Source: Thermoplasmatota archaeon (lineage in GTDB: Bacteria > Pseudomonadota > Gammaproteobacteria > Burkholderiales > Thiobacillaceae). Taken from it: a stretch of 15,055 bases of DNA. This document shows, in pieces, positions 1-10,414 of the stretch. Positions within the stretch are counted from its first letter, which is position 1. Each line of letters starts with the position of its first letter. The translations under genes and the position numbers were made by a program. The stretch is from assembly GCA_023475455.1 (NCBI GenBank), contig JAMCVR010000146.1, positions 1 to 15,055 of the forward strand, read 5' to 3'. The notes under the pieces are model-generated. The model did not search any database. It had not been told where the DNA came from and saw only the letters and a list, made by a program, of their open reading frames with translations.

Positions 1-113
1 TTGCGTTGTTCCTTGCTGGCGGACTCGATGTCAAGGTCGACGAGCTTCTGTCCGTCGACGATGGCAACCCGGAGTTCTTCCGCCTGGGTTGCGTTGAAAA
101 GCATGCGCTTCAT
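1..113 (-). CDS. rne: Ribonuclease E, N-terminal fragment (partial)
   Basis: Start of ribonuclease E, the endonuclease that initiates mRNA decay, matures rRNA and tRNA, and scaffolds the degradosome at the inner membrane. Only the first 37 codons lie in the window; the gene runs off the left edge. The visible N-terminus begins [10 protein letters not shown] and continues with [11 protein letters not shown] and LDIES, the characteristic opening of the RNase E/G family. The S1 RNA-binding and catalytic parts are outside the window. The ATG is at 113 and is followed immediately by the family sequence, so the start is secure. It is divergent from rluC, the arrangement also known in E. coli. A long leader precedes it. 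RNase G is less likely because of the MKRMLFNA start and the rluC neighbour. Confidence 0.93.
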   Translation of the reverse strand, partial: MKRMLFNATQAEELRVAIVDGQKLVDLDIESASKEQR

Positions 114-537
114 TGTTTACTCCCGCGCGCGTGCATACGGGACAGGCCAGACTGCCGCTTGGTGTCAGCGGCTCATGCGATCACGGGTTGGGTTGGGTGA
201 AATGGCATGGGGCAAAGGTGTCCTGTTCCTGGAGAGTGTCGCCGGCAAAGCCGGAGCGGTCTTTCCGGTTCCCGCCGGAAGCTGCGCCTCGGCGTGAACA
301 CATATTTCGTATGCTTGTTGTCGCGTCATTGATAACATCGCTGCTTTGCCGACTGGCGGGGCGGGTGGTTTCGACTGATCGCGCCAGCTTGAATGGTGGC
401 TGTGCGGCAGGAATCCAGACGGGCCGGGCAGGCGGCGGCCGGTGAGCGTGGTAACCGGCGTGATCTCTAAAATTGACCGGCAATCCTGCCGGGCAAATAG
501 GTCAGGCAAAATTCGGCCTGAACCTGCGGTAGTGTAT
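114..537. promoter_or_regulatory. Divergent rne/rluC intergenic region with rne leader
   Basis: This 424-bp gap separates the divergent rne and rluC starts and holds no convincing gene. Two small inverted repeats lie in what would be the rne leader: CCGGC-AAA-GCCGG at 242-254 and TTCCGG/CCGGAA at 263-280. In E. coli a long rne 5' UTR folds into hairpins through which RNase E controls its own mRNA. That role here is inferred from position only, and I see no sequence match to the E. coli elements. No clear sigma-70 promoter for either gene stands out; TTGACC at 473-478 is a possible -35 for rluC but lacks a good -10. Confidence 0.45.
477..524 (+). promoter_or_regulatory. Two hairpins in the rluC leader
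   Basis: A perfect 6-bp stem with a 4-nt loop (CCGGCA-ATCC-TGCCGG, 477-492) is followed by a second imperfect inverted repeat, GGTCAGG at 500-506 against CCTGAACC at 517-524. They sit 13 to 60 bases upstream of the rluC start. They could be RNA structures in the rluC leader, or simply GC-rich spacer; no U-tract follows, so they are not ordinary terminators. Confidence 0.3.
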
Positions 538-1503
538 ATGAAAAAGAATGACTTAGAGAAAGATTCGGTCCGGCGGCTGAAGATCGACGACAGCGTCGAC
601 AACCAGCGGCTGGACAATTTTCTCATGGCGCGGCTGAAGGGCGTGCCGAAAAGCCGCATCTACAAGCTGGTGCGCGGCGGCGAGGTGCGGGTCAACGGCG
701 GCCGGGTCGATGTCGGCTACCGGTTGAAGCTGGGCGACGAAGTGCGCATTCCGCCGGTTCGGGTGGCCACGCCGGTCATCACCCCCGCCACCCATCTGCC
801 GCAAGGGGGAATCCGGCTGCTGCCGCATATTCTCTATCGCGACGACGCCCTGATTGCGCTGAACAAGCCGTCCGGCATGGCGGTGCACGGCGGCAGCGGC
901 ATTTCGCGCGGGGTGATCGAGCAATTGCGGCTGGAACTGCCGGAATGCCGCACCATGGAACTGGTGCACCGGCTCGACCGCGAAACCTCGGGGGTGCTTC
1001 TGGTCGCGCTGAAGCGGCGCGCGCTGGTCGGGCTGCACGCCGCGATGCGCGACGGCAGGATCGAGAAACGCTATCTGACGCTGGTGGCCGGGCGCTGGCC
1101 GAATCCGGTGCAGCACGTGAAGCTGCCTTTACATAAAAGAGTCACCGACGACGGCGAAAAGCGCGTCACGGTGCGCGACGAGGGGCAGACTGCGCACACC
1201 ATTTTCCGCCGCCTGCAAAGCTTCGCCGATTTCACCCTGCTGGAAGCGGAACTGAAAACCGGGCGCACCCATCAGATTCGCGTGCACACCTCGCATCTGG
1301 GGTTCCCGATTGCGGGGGACGACAAATACGGCGATTTCGAACTCAACAGGCGGCTGGCCAGGCAGGGGCTGAAGCGCATGTTCCTGCATGCCGCCAAACT
1401 CGTGTTCGATCATCCCGTTTCGGGCGAGCGCATGCTGATCGAAGCGCCGCTGCCCGCCGAACTGACTAAATTTTTGGAAACTTTAGATGCCCAAGCAGTT
1501 TGA
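538..1503 (+). CDS. rluC: 23S rRNA pseudouridine synthase RluC
   Basis: Pseudouridine synthase of the RluA family, 321 aa, close to the 319 aa of E. coli RluC, which converts uridines 955, 2504 and 2580 of 23S rRNA. An S4 RNA-binding domain covers about residues 20-75 (RLDNFL, GVPKSRIYKLVRGGEVRVNG). The catalytic domain follows, with HRLDRETSG at 144-152; Asp147 is the expected catalytic residue. GRTHQIRVH further on is the other family hallmark. I chose the ATG at 538 because homologues start near the S4 domain; an upstream GTG at 442 would add 32 unrelated residues through the leader hairpins. No strong ribosome binding site is visible at either. It is divergent from rne, and its last 17 bases overlap the next gene, so it probably heads the operon. 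RluC is preferred over RluA or RluD because of the rne neighbour and the S4 domain. Confidence 0.93.
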   Translation: MKKNDLEKDSVRRLKIDDSVDNQRLDNFLMARLKGVPKSRIYKLVRGGEVRVNGGRVDVGYRLKLGDEVRIPPVRVATPVITPATHLPQGGIRLLPHILYRDDALIALNKPSGMAVHGGSGISRGVIEQLRLELPECRTMELVHRLDRETSGVLLVALKRRALVGLHAAMRDGRIEKRYLTLVAGRWPNPVQHVKLPLHKRVTDDGEKRVTVRDEGQTAHTIFRRLQSFADFTLLEAELKTGRTHQIRVHTSHLGFPIAGDDKYGDFELNRRLARQGLKRMFLHAAKLVFDHPVSGERMLIEAPLPAELTKFLETLDAQAV

Positions 1504-2143
1504 TTTACTGATTTTCGACTGGGACGGCACCCTGATGGATTCCGCCGGGGTGATCGTCGATTCGATCCAGCGCGCCTGCGAGGACATCGGCCTCGCCGCA
1601 CCCAGCGAGCGTGCGTCGCGCCGGATCATCGGCCTGGGCCTCGTGCAGGCGCTGCAGACCCTGCTGCCGGACCTGCCGGCCGGCGACTACCCGCGCCTGG
1701 TCGAGCGTTACCGCCACCATTACCTGGGGCGCGACGACCAGATTCCGCTCTTCGACAGCGTGGCAAGCGGGATCGGCCAGTTGCACGCCAGCGGCTTCCA
1801 GCTTGCGGTGGCGACCGGCAAGAGCCGCCAGGGCCTCGCCCGCGCGCTCGAAGCCAGCGGGCTGGGATCGTGGTTTGCCGCCACCCGCTGCGCCGACCAG
1901 ACGCACTCCAAGCCGCACCCGGCGATGGTGCTGGAGCTGATTGCCGAACTCGACGCCGACCCTGCCCGCACCCTGGTGATCGGCGACACCAGCCACGATC
2001 TCCTGATGGCGTCGAATGCCGGCGTCGCCAGCCTCGGCGTGACCTATGGCGCGCACGAGGCGGGCGACCTGCATCCGCACGCGCCACTGGCCCTGATGGA
2101 CAGTTTCGACGAGGTCTACGCATGGCTGAGCGTGAACGCCTGA
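1487..2143 (+). CDS. HAD-family phosphatase, phosphoglycolate phosphatase-like
   Basis: Haloacid-dehalogenase-type hydrolase of 218 aa, probably a small-molecule phosphatase in the cytoplasm. All four HAD motifs are visible: DWDGTLMD at 11-18 (nucleophile Asp11, acid/base Asp13), ATGKS at 109-113, Lys142 in SKPHP, and GDTSHD at 166-171 for Mg binding (Asp167, Asp171). A helical cap fits residues 15-90, as in the Gph/PGP class. It overlaps rluC by 17 bp and the following Rieske gene by 22 bp, so translation is probably coupled. The true substrate cannot be read from sequence; phosphoglycolate, pyrophosphate or a nucleotide are all possible. This rluC-adjacent HAD gene is a common betaproteobacterial arrangement. 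Confidence 0.88.
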   Translation: MPKQFDLLIFDWDGTLMDSAGVIVDSIQRACEDIGLAAPSERASRRIIGLGLVQALQTLLPDLPAGDYPRLVERYRHHYLGRDDQIPLFDSVASGIGQLHASGFQLAVATGKSRQGLARALEASGLGSWFAATRCADQTHSKPHPAMVLELIAELDADPARTLVIGDTSHDLLMASNAGVASLGVTYGAHEAGDLHPHAPLALMDSFDEVYAWLSVNA

Positions 2144-2472
2144 TCTGCGCCGCGGGCGAACTGGCCGAACTGGGACGCGGCGTGCGCTTCGAACTGAACC
2201 GCTTCGGCCAGCCGCAGCCTGCCTTCGTGGTGCGCTTCGACGGCCGGCCGCGCGCCTTCCTCAACCGGTGCGGCCACGTGCCGGTGGAACTCGACTGGCA
2301 GGAGGGGGAATTCTTCGACGACTCGCGGCTATACTTGATCTGTTCCACCCACGGCGCGCTCTACCATCCCGCGAGCGGCCAGTGCGTGGGCGGACGCTGC
2401 GCCGGGCGCGGCCTGATCCCTGTCCCGGTCGTCGAACGCGACGGCCACGTGTATCTCTTAGAAACAGCCTGA
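2122..2472 (+). CDS. Small Rieske [2Fe-2S] ferredoxin-like protein
   Basis: Stand-alone Rieske domain of 116 aa. The cluster ligands are plain: Cys50-Gly-His52 and Cys74-Ser-Thr-His77, separated by 21 residues, the usual C-x-H ... C-x2-H pattern. HGALYHPASGQC after the second box is also typical. There is no signal peptide or membrane segment, so it is a cytoplasmic electron carrier or redox subunit rather than a bc1-complex Rieske. The ATG at 2122 lies inside the end of the HAD gene (22-bp overlap), and the N-terminus from there matches the start of a Rieske fold. Its partner is unknown; no oxygenase or reductase gene is nearby. Assignment to the fold is firm, the biological role is not. Confidence 0.88.
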   Translation: MAERERLICAAGELAELGRGVRFELNRFGQPQPAFVVRFDGRPRAFLNRCGHVPVELDWQEGEFFDDSRLYLICSTHGALYHPASGQCVGGRCAGRGLIPVPVVERDGHVYLLETA

Positions 2473-2485
2473 TGGAAGAACAACA

Positions 2486-3439
2486 ATGAGTGAACCGGAA
2501 AAATCGCCCCCGGCAAACTGGGAACGCGACGTCCTTGAAAAACTGGCGCTGTCCGCGATCCAGGAACAGCGCCGCAGCCGCCACTGGAGCATCCTGTTCA
2601 AGACGCTCGGCTTTTTGTATCTCTTCATCGTGCTGTTTCTGGCCGCCGGCTGGTTCGGTGGCGACGGCGTCGCGATTCCCAAGGAACACACCGCGCTGGT
2701 CGACCTGCAGGGCGTGATCGCCTCCGACGAAGCCAGCGCCGACTCGGTCATCGACAGCCTGCAGGGCGCGTTCAAGGACAAGAAGACCAAGGGTGTGATC
2801 CTGCGCATCAACAGCCCCGGCGGCAGCCCGGTGCAGGCCGGGCAGATCTACGACGAGATCAGGCGCCTGCGCGCACTTCATCCGAAAACCCCGCTGTACG
2901 TCGTGGTCGACGACATCTGCGCGTCGGGCGGCTATTACGTCGCCGCCGGCGCCGACAAGATCTTCGTCGACAAGGCCAGCATCGTCGGCTCCATCGGCGT
3001 GCTGATGGACGGCTTCGGCTTCACCAAAAGCATGGAGAAGCTCGGCGTCGAACGCCGCCTGCTCACCGCCGGCGAAAACAAGGGCTTCCTCGACCCGTTC
3101 TCTCCTGTCGACCCCGAGCAGCAGGCCTTCGCCAAACGGATGCTCGAGGAAATCCACGGCCAGTTCATCGCCGTGGTGCGCGAAGGCCGCGGCAAGCGTC
3201 TGAAGGAAACGCCGGACATGTTCAGCGGCCTGGTGTGGAGCGGCGAAAAGAGCATCCAGCTCGGTCTCGCCGATGGCCTAGGCAGTGTCGAATCGGTTGC
3301 CCGCGACGTCATCAAGGCCGAGGACATCGTCGACTATACCCAGCAGGAAAGCTTCGCCGAACGCCTCGCCGGGCGGCTGGGTGCCGCCATGGCCAAGGCC
3401 TGGTCGCCATTCGAGAAAGCCGGGGTGAGCCTGCGGTGA
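2486..3439 (+). CDS. sppA: Signal peptide peptidase SppA (S49 family)
   Basis: Membrane-anchored serine protease of 317 aa that degrades cleaved signal peptides. This is the short 36-kDa form with one S49 domain, as opposed to the double-domain E. coli enzyme. One membrane segment is seen at about 38-56 after a charged cytoplasmic N-terminus. The catalytic Ser147 lies in CASGGYY and the general base Lys199 in GENKG; this Ser/Lys pair has the same spacing as in Bacillus SppA. INSPGG at 108-113 is the oxyanion-hole region. The ATG at 2486 follows a purine-rich stretch (GGAAG). It begins 13 bp after the Rieske stop and shares bases with the following small gene (GTGA overlap), so it belongs to the same operon. 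Confidence 0.93.
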   Translation: MSEPEKSPPANWERDVLEKLALSAIQEQRRSRHWSILFKTLGFLYLFIVLFLAAGWFGGDGVAIPKEHTALVDLQGVIASDEASADSVIDSLQGAFKDKKTKGVILRINSPGGSPVQAGQIYDEIRRLRALHPKTPLYVVVDDICASGGYYVAAGADKIFVDKASIVGSIGVLMDGFGFTKSMEKLGVERRLLTAGENKGFLDPFSPVDPEQQAFAKRMLEEIHGQFIAVVREGRGKRLKETPDMFSGLVWSGEKSIQLGLADGLGSVESVARDVIKAEDIVDYTQQESFAERLAGRLGAAMAKAWSPFEKAGVSLR

Positions 3440-3657
3440 GCAATTACCGGCCGATCGCCTGTTCCGATCACGAACGCCTGGAATTTGCCGCACTCAAGCG
3501 ACAATGGCTGGATGTGATTGTGACAACGGGCGATCGATCCGGCCGTCAGCGCGTGTTGCCGCTGGATGTTTACACGCGCGACGGCGCCGAATGGCTGTTG
3601 GCGGAAACCGAATCCGGCGAGCGGCTGACACTGCGGCTCGACTGCCTGCAATTCTGA
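3436..3657 (+). CDS. rof: Rof/YaeO-like Rho-binding antiterminator
   Basis: Small protein of 73 aa resembling E. coli Rof (YaeO), which binds transcription terminator Rho and blocks its RNA-binding site. Shared features recalled from Rof are the opening NYRPIACSDHERLE (E. coli has YQPINCDDYDNLE), a central strand ending in the DV of LPLDVY, and the end ESGERLTLRLDCLQF (E. coli AGETRELRLDKITSF). The acidic N-terminal patch (Asp10, Glu12 and Glu15 here) is where Rof contacts Rho. The GTG start at 3436 overlaps the sppA stop (GTGA), pointing to translational coupling. It ends 5 bp before the convergent uvrB stop, with no visible terminator between. The family call rests on remembered similarity. 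Confidence 0.75.
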   Translation: MSNYRPIACSDHERLEFAALKRQWLDVIVTTGDRSGRQRVLPLDVYTRDGAEWLLAETESGERLTLRLDCLQF

Positions 3658-3662
3658 ACGGG

Positions 3663-6506
<2,844 letters not shown>

Positions 6507-6545
6507 AGGTAAAATCGCGCGGCTAAAACTTATCGATAGTAGCAC

Positions 6546-6594
6546 TCCGCCCTAATTAATTTTTTATACGGCGGGTGCATGAAGGAACCATTAA
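6546..6594. promoter_or_regulatory. Divergent uvrB/aminotransferase gap, AT-rich
   Basis: A short AT-rich stretch (AATTAATTTTTTATA, 6554-6568) in an otherwise GC-rich region lies between the divergent uvrB and aminotransferase genes. On the minus strand it reads TATAAA at 6563-6568, a possible -10 for uvrB, without a good -35. I saw no LexA box (CTGT-N8-ACAG). It is a plausible promoter zone, unproven. Confidence 0.35.
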
Positions 6595-7788
6595 GTGGAA
6601 CTCTCCCGCCGCGTACAGGCCATCAAGCCCTCCCCCACCCTGGCCGTCACCGCCCGCGCCGCCGCGCTCAAGGCGACCGGCCGCGACATCGTCGGCCTCG
6701 GCGCCGGCGAGCCCGATTTCGACACCCCGCAGCACATCAAGGACGCGGCGATCGCGGCAATCAACGCCGGCTTCACCAAATATACGGCGGTCGACGGCAC
6801 CCCCGGCCTGAAGGCGGCGGTCATCGCCAAGTTCAAGCGCGACAACGGCTTCGACTACACGCCCAAGCAGATCCTGGTGTCGTGCGGCGGCAAGCAGAGC
6901 TTCTTCAACCTGGTGCAGGCCGTGGTCAACGCCGGCGACGAGGTCATCATCCCCGCACCCTACTGGGTCTCGTATCCCGACATCGTCATCCTCGCCGACG
7001 GCAAGCCGGTGATCGTCGGGGCCGGCATCGAGCAGGGCTTCAAGATCACCCCGGCGCAGTTGCAAGCGGCGATCACGCCGAAGACGCGCCTGTTCGTCAT
7101 CAACAGCCCGTCCAATCCCACCGGCGCGGTCTACACCCGCGACGAACTGGCCGCGCTCGGCGAGGTGCTGCGCCGCCATCCGCACGTGCTGATCGCCAGC
7201 GATGACATGTACGAGCACATCCGGCTCAACGACGCGCCCTTCGTCAACATCCTCAACGCCTGCCCCGACCTGTACGACCGCACCCTGGTGCTGAACGGCG
7301 TGTCCAAGGCCTATTCGATGACCGGCTGGCGCATCGGCTACGCCGCCGGCCCGGAAGCCATCCTGCGCGCGATGACCAACGTGCAGTCGCAATCGACCTC
7401 CAATCCCACCTCGATCTCGCAGGTGGCCGCCGAGGCCGCGCTGAACGGCGACCAAGGCTGCATCACGCCGATGCTCGACGCCTTCAAGGCGCGCCACCGC
7501 TACGTGGTCGATGCGCTGAACGCCATCCCCGGCTTCCACTGCGTCGACAGCGGCGGCGCTTTCTACGCCTTTCCCGACGTGCGCCCCGCCATCATGAACC
7601 TGCTGGCGCGCGACGTCATCGAGCAGCCGACCGACATCGCGTTTTCCGAATACCTGCTGGAGTCCGCCGACGTCGCCGTGGTCCCCGGCTCGGCCTTCGG
7701 CGCCGAAGGCTACATCCGCCTGTCGTTCGCCACCTCGCAGGCCAACCTCGAAAAAGCCCTCAAGCGCATCGCCCAGGCGCTGGCCTAG
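6595..7788 (+). CDS. Pyridoxal-phosphate aspartate/aromatic aminotransferase
   Basis: Class I/II aminotransferase of 397 aa, of the 1-beta aspartate aminotransferase subgroup, moving amino groups between aspartate (perhaps also aromatic amino acids or prephenate) and 2-oxoglutarate. Visible motifs are GAGEPDFDTP near 36-45, SPSNPTG at 171-177 (the Asn binding the cofactor), the Schiff-base Lys238 in NGVSKAYSMTGWR, and Arg375 in GYIRLSFA, which should bind the substrate carboxylate. Length is normal. The GTG at 6595 is preceded by AAGGA at 8-9 bp and leads directly into the family N-terminus. Pairing of this gene with divergent uvrB is common in betaproteobacteria. It is followed 27 bp later by the YihY-like gene, possibly in the same transcript. 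Substrate preference cannot be settled from sequence. Confidence 0.92.
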   Translation: MELSRRVQAIKPSPTLAVTARAAALKATGRDIVGLGAGEPDFDTPQHIKDAAIAAINAGFTKYTAVDGTPGLKAAVIAKFKRDNGFDYTPKQILVSCGGKQSFFNLVQAVVNAGDEVIIPAPYWVSYPDIVILADGKPVIVGAGIEQGFKITPAQLQAAITPKTRLFVINSPSNPTGAVYTRDELAALGEVLRRHPHVLIASDDMYEHIRLNDAPFVNILNACPDLYDRTLVLNGVSKAYSMTGWRIGYAAGPEAILRAMTNVQSQSTSNPTSISQVAAEAALNGDQGCITPMLDAFKARHRYVVDALNAIPGFHCVDSGGAFYAFPDVRPAIMNLLARDVIEQPTDIAFSEYLLESADVAVVPGSAFGAEGYIRLSFATSQANLEKALKRIAQALA

Positions 7789-7815
7789 CGCGTCCGGCGC
7801 GGGTAGGCTAGCGCC

Positions 7816-9099
7816 ATGATTCGACAACTCGCCGCCCTGCCCCCTGCCCGCGGCACCCCCGGCTGGCTGCTGCAGCTCGGCTACACCACCGTTCGCCTGT
7901 TCAAGCAGAACGGTCTGCAGAACCACGCCGCGGCGACCTCGTTCTACTTCCTGCTGTCGGCCACCCCGCTGCTGTTGCTGTTGAGCTACGCCATGCAGCT
8001 TTTGGGCCGCATCGCCGAAAATTCGGTTCCGGCCACCATCCTGATGGCCGCGCTCTACGAGCAGTTGCAGCTGGAAAGCCTGACCGCGCTCGGCTTCATA
8101 CCCCAGCAGACCCAACTGACCGCCGGCGGCGTCGGCCTCGTCACCCTGCTGCTGTCGTCGCGCGGACTGGTGAATACGATGCAGGGCGCCTTTCGCATCA
8201 TTTTCCCCGACCGGACCAAGCGCAACCTGGTGGTGTCGTGGGTGCTGCCGCTCGTCATCCTGCCGGTGCTGTTCCTGCTGATGGGACTGGCCGCGCTGGC
8301 ACAGGTGACGCTGAGCTTTCTGGCGCAGTACGACTTCATTGGTACCGGCAACGCGCAGATCCTGCAGGCGCTCAACTCGCTGTTCGGTTTTGCCATGGTG
8401 TGGGCGCTGCTGTTCGCCGCCTACTGGCGGATGCCGCAGCGGCATCCGCGCGCGCGCGTCGCCGCCGTGTTCGCGTTGCTGGCCACTGCGAGTCTGACGC
8501 TGCTGCTTGTGCTGTTCGGCGCCTTCTTCAAGCTGGAGAACTACCACAGCCTGTACGGCGCGCTCGGCGGCGTGGTGTTCGTGCTGATAGCCAGCTATTT
8601 CGCCTTCCTGCTGCTGTACCTGTGGGCGCAGGCGCTGTACGCCTACGGCAAGACCGACGTCACCGCGCTGGAAAAGCTGTTCCTCGCCGGCAGCGGCGAA
8701 GGCGCCGGCAAACTCGAAGGCTACGTCTTCGGCGACGCTCACCGCCTGCTGGAAAAGTACGGCCAGGTGTACCCCGCCGGCCACACGCTGATCGAGGAAG
8801 GCGACGACTCGCGCATCGCCTACTTCCTCTACGCAGGACGCGCCGCGGTGTACAAGAACACCGACAGCGGGCGCCGCCGCCTGGGCGAGCTCAACGAGGG
8901 CCAGCTGTTCGGCGAGATGGCCTACCTGCTGAACGAAAAACGCACTGCCTCGGTCGTCGCCGACGGCGAAATCACCGTGCTGGCACTACCGCCGCAGATT
9001 CTGGAAGAACTGATGCGCCACTCCGCCCCGCTGTCGCGCCGCATCATCGACACCCTGTGCCAGCGGCTGGAACGCATGAACCTGGCGAACCCGGGCTGA
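7816..9099 (+). CDS. YihY/BrkB membrane protein fused to cyclic-nucleotide-binding domain
   Basis: A 427-aa inner-membrane protein in two parts. Residues 20-280 are a YihY/virulence factor BrkB-type domain (formerly miscalled RNase BN) with about six hydrophobic segments near 40-63, 104-120, 139-170, 186-205, 213-238 and 248-275, and the early motif NHAAATSFYFLLSATPL. Residues about 305-420 form a Crp-like cyclic-nucleotide-binding domain, with FGEMAYLLNEKRTASVV at 365-381 as the phosphate-binding cassette; Glu367 and Arg376 are the expected ligand contacts. No helix-turn-helix follows, so it is not a transcription factor. The cytoplasmic sensor may regulate the membrane part in response to cAMP, c-di-GMP or another ligand. 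The domain calls are strong, the function is unknown. Only a weak ribosome binding site precedes the ATG. Confidence 0.85.
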   Translation: MIRQLAALPPARGTPGWLLQLGYTTVRLFKQNGLQNHAAATSFYFLLSATPLLLLLSYAMQLLGRIAENSVPATILMAALYEQLQLESLTALGFIPQQTQLTAGGVGLVTLLLSSRGLVNTMQGAFRIIFPDRTKRNLVVSWVLPLVILPVLFLLMGLAALAQVTLSFLAQYDFIGTGNAQILQALNSLFGFAMVWALLFAAYWRMPQRHPRARVAAVFALLATASLTLLLVLFGAFFKLENYHSLYGALGGVVFVLIASYFAFLLLYLWAQALYAYGKTDVTALEKLFLAGSGEGAGKLEGYVFGDAHRLLEKYGQVYPAGHTLIEEGDDSRIAYFLYAGRAAVYKNTDSGRRRLGELNEGQLFGEMAYLLNEKRTASVVADGEITVLALPPQILEELMRHSAPLSRRIIDTLCQRLERMNLANPG

Positions 9100-9133
9100 T
9101 CCGAGCGGTCACAACCGCATTCTGAGTCGTGCC

Positions 9134-10369
9134 ATGTCTCTGCATTCGCTTTACGTCGATCTCAATTCCTTCTTCGCGTCGGTCGAGCAGCAGCTGCGCC
9201 CCGAGCTGCGCGGCCGGCCGGTCGGCGTGCTGCCGGTGATGGCCGACACCACCTGCTGCATCGCCGCCAGCATCGACGCCAAGCGCTTCGGCGTCCGTAC
9301 CGGCACCCCGGTGTGGCAGGCCAAAAAGCTGTGCAAGGGCATCGTGTTCGTGCAGGCGCGTCCTGCAACTTACGTTGAAATCCACCATCGCATCGTCGCC
9401 GCGGTCGAGTCGTGCACCCCGGTTTCCGACGTGCTGTCGATCGACGAAATGGCCTGCGAGCTGATAGGAAGCGAGCGCGAGGAAGCCAACGCCGTCCGGC
9501 TGGGCCAACAGATCAAGCAGGCGATCTACGATCAGGTGGGCGAGGTGCTGCACAGCTCGGTCGGCATCGCGCCCAACCGCTTTCTGGCCAAGACCGCGTC
9601 CAACATGCAGAAGCCGGACGGCCTCACGGTGATCCGCCAGAACGAACTGCCGCAACGCTTGTACGGCCTCAAGCTCGGCGCGCTCAACGGCATCGGCCGC
9701 GCCATGGAACAGCGCCTCAACCAGCTCGGCATCCACAGCGTCGAGCAGCTCTGCGCCGCCAGCAGCGACACCCTGCGCCGCGCCTGGGGCGGCATCGAGG
9801 GCGAACGCTTTTACGCCAGGCTGCGCGGCGAGGTCGTGGCCACTGCCCCCACCCAGCGCTCCAGCGTCGGCCATTCGCACGTGCTCGCGCCCGAGCTGCG
9901 CCACCCCGATTCCGCACTCGCCGTGCTGTACCGCCTGCTGCACAAGGCCGCCACGCGGCTGCGCCATTACGGCTACTGCGCCGGCGGCCTCGGCCTGCAC
10001 CTGCACTACCAGAAGACCGACGCCGGCCACGCGCGCTGGGTCGACCAGGCGCGCTTCTCGCCGCACGCCGACACCCTCAAGTTCAACCCCGTGCTGGCCG
10101 AACTGTGGCAGCGCCGCCCGCCCGACCCCGGCCCCCTCCTCAAGGTCGGCGTCACCCTCACCGACTTCGCCGAACCCAGCCAGATCACGCGCGACCTGTT
10201 CGACCCCGGCGACCAGCACGGAACCCTCAACCGCGTGCTCGACCGGATCAACCAGCGCTACGGCCCCAACACCCTCTATTTCGGCGGCGCACACCATGGT
10301 CGCGGCGCGGCGCCGATGCGCATCGCCTTCAACCACGTCCCCGAATTGCAGGTGGAAAGTGACGGCTGA
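9134..10369 (+). CDS. Y-family translesion DNA polymerase
   Basis: DNA polymerase of the DinB/UmuC family, 411 aa, for copying past damaged bases. Asp9 in YVDLNSFFASVEQ and Asp104-Glu105 in LSIDEMA are the metal-binding catalytic residues; Phe13/Phe14 fit the steric gate. The palm and fingers motifs CCIAASIDAKRFGVRTG and SSVGIAPNRFLAKTASNMQKPDG are clear, followed by a helix-hairpin-helix (LNGIGRAMEQRLNQLGI) and a little-finger domain in the C-terminal third. It is neither a textbook DinB (no YxDMDxFF opening) nor a full UmuC; several betaproteobacteria carry such an intermediate type. No umuD or imuA neighbour and no LexA box were seen. It starts 34 bp after the YihY-type gene with no strong ribosome binding site. 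Confidence 0.9.
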   Translation: MSLHSLYVDLNSFFASVEQQLRPELRGRPVGVLPVMADTTCCIAASIDAKRFGVRTGTPVWQAKKLCKGIVFVQARPATYVEIHHRIVAAVESCTPVSDVLSIDEMACELIGSEREEANAVRLGQQIKQAIYDQVGEVLHSSVGIAPNRFLAKTASNMQKPDGLTVIRQNELPQRLYGLKLGALNGIGRAMEQRLNQLGIHSVEQLCAASSDTLRRAWGGIEGERFYARLRGEVVATAPTQRSSVGHSHVLAPELRHPDSALAVLYRLLHKAATRLRHYGYCAGGLGLHLHYQKTDAGHARWVDQARFSPHADTLKFNPVLAELWQRRPPDPGPLLKVGVTLTDFAEPSQITRDLFDPGDQHGTLNRVLDRINQRYGPNTLYFGGAHHGRGAAPMRIAFNHVPELQVESDG

Positions 10370-10372
10370 GGG

Positions 10373-10401
10373 TTGACCGAACAGCCCGCCATCTCTAGAA
10401 T
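10373..10401 (+). promoter_or_regulatory. Sigma-70 promoter of tRNA-Asn
   Basis: TTGACC at 10373-10378 and TAGAAT at 10396-10401 are separated by an ideal 17 bp. A GC-only discriminator (GCGCGC) follows, typical of stringently controlled stable-RNA promoters, and the tRNA begins 14 bp downstream of the -10. Confidence 0.8.
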
Positions 10402-10414
10402 GCGCGCTTCCCAT

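Noticed and set aside
442..537. Upstream GTG start for RluC
   Set aside because: It would add 32 residues unlike any RluC and place the leader hairpins inside the coding region.
6556..8784. 742-codon minus-strand open frame opposite the aminotransferase and YihY genes
   Set aside because: Gln/Gly/Arg-rich shadow composition with no motif, across two well supported genes on the other strand.
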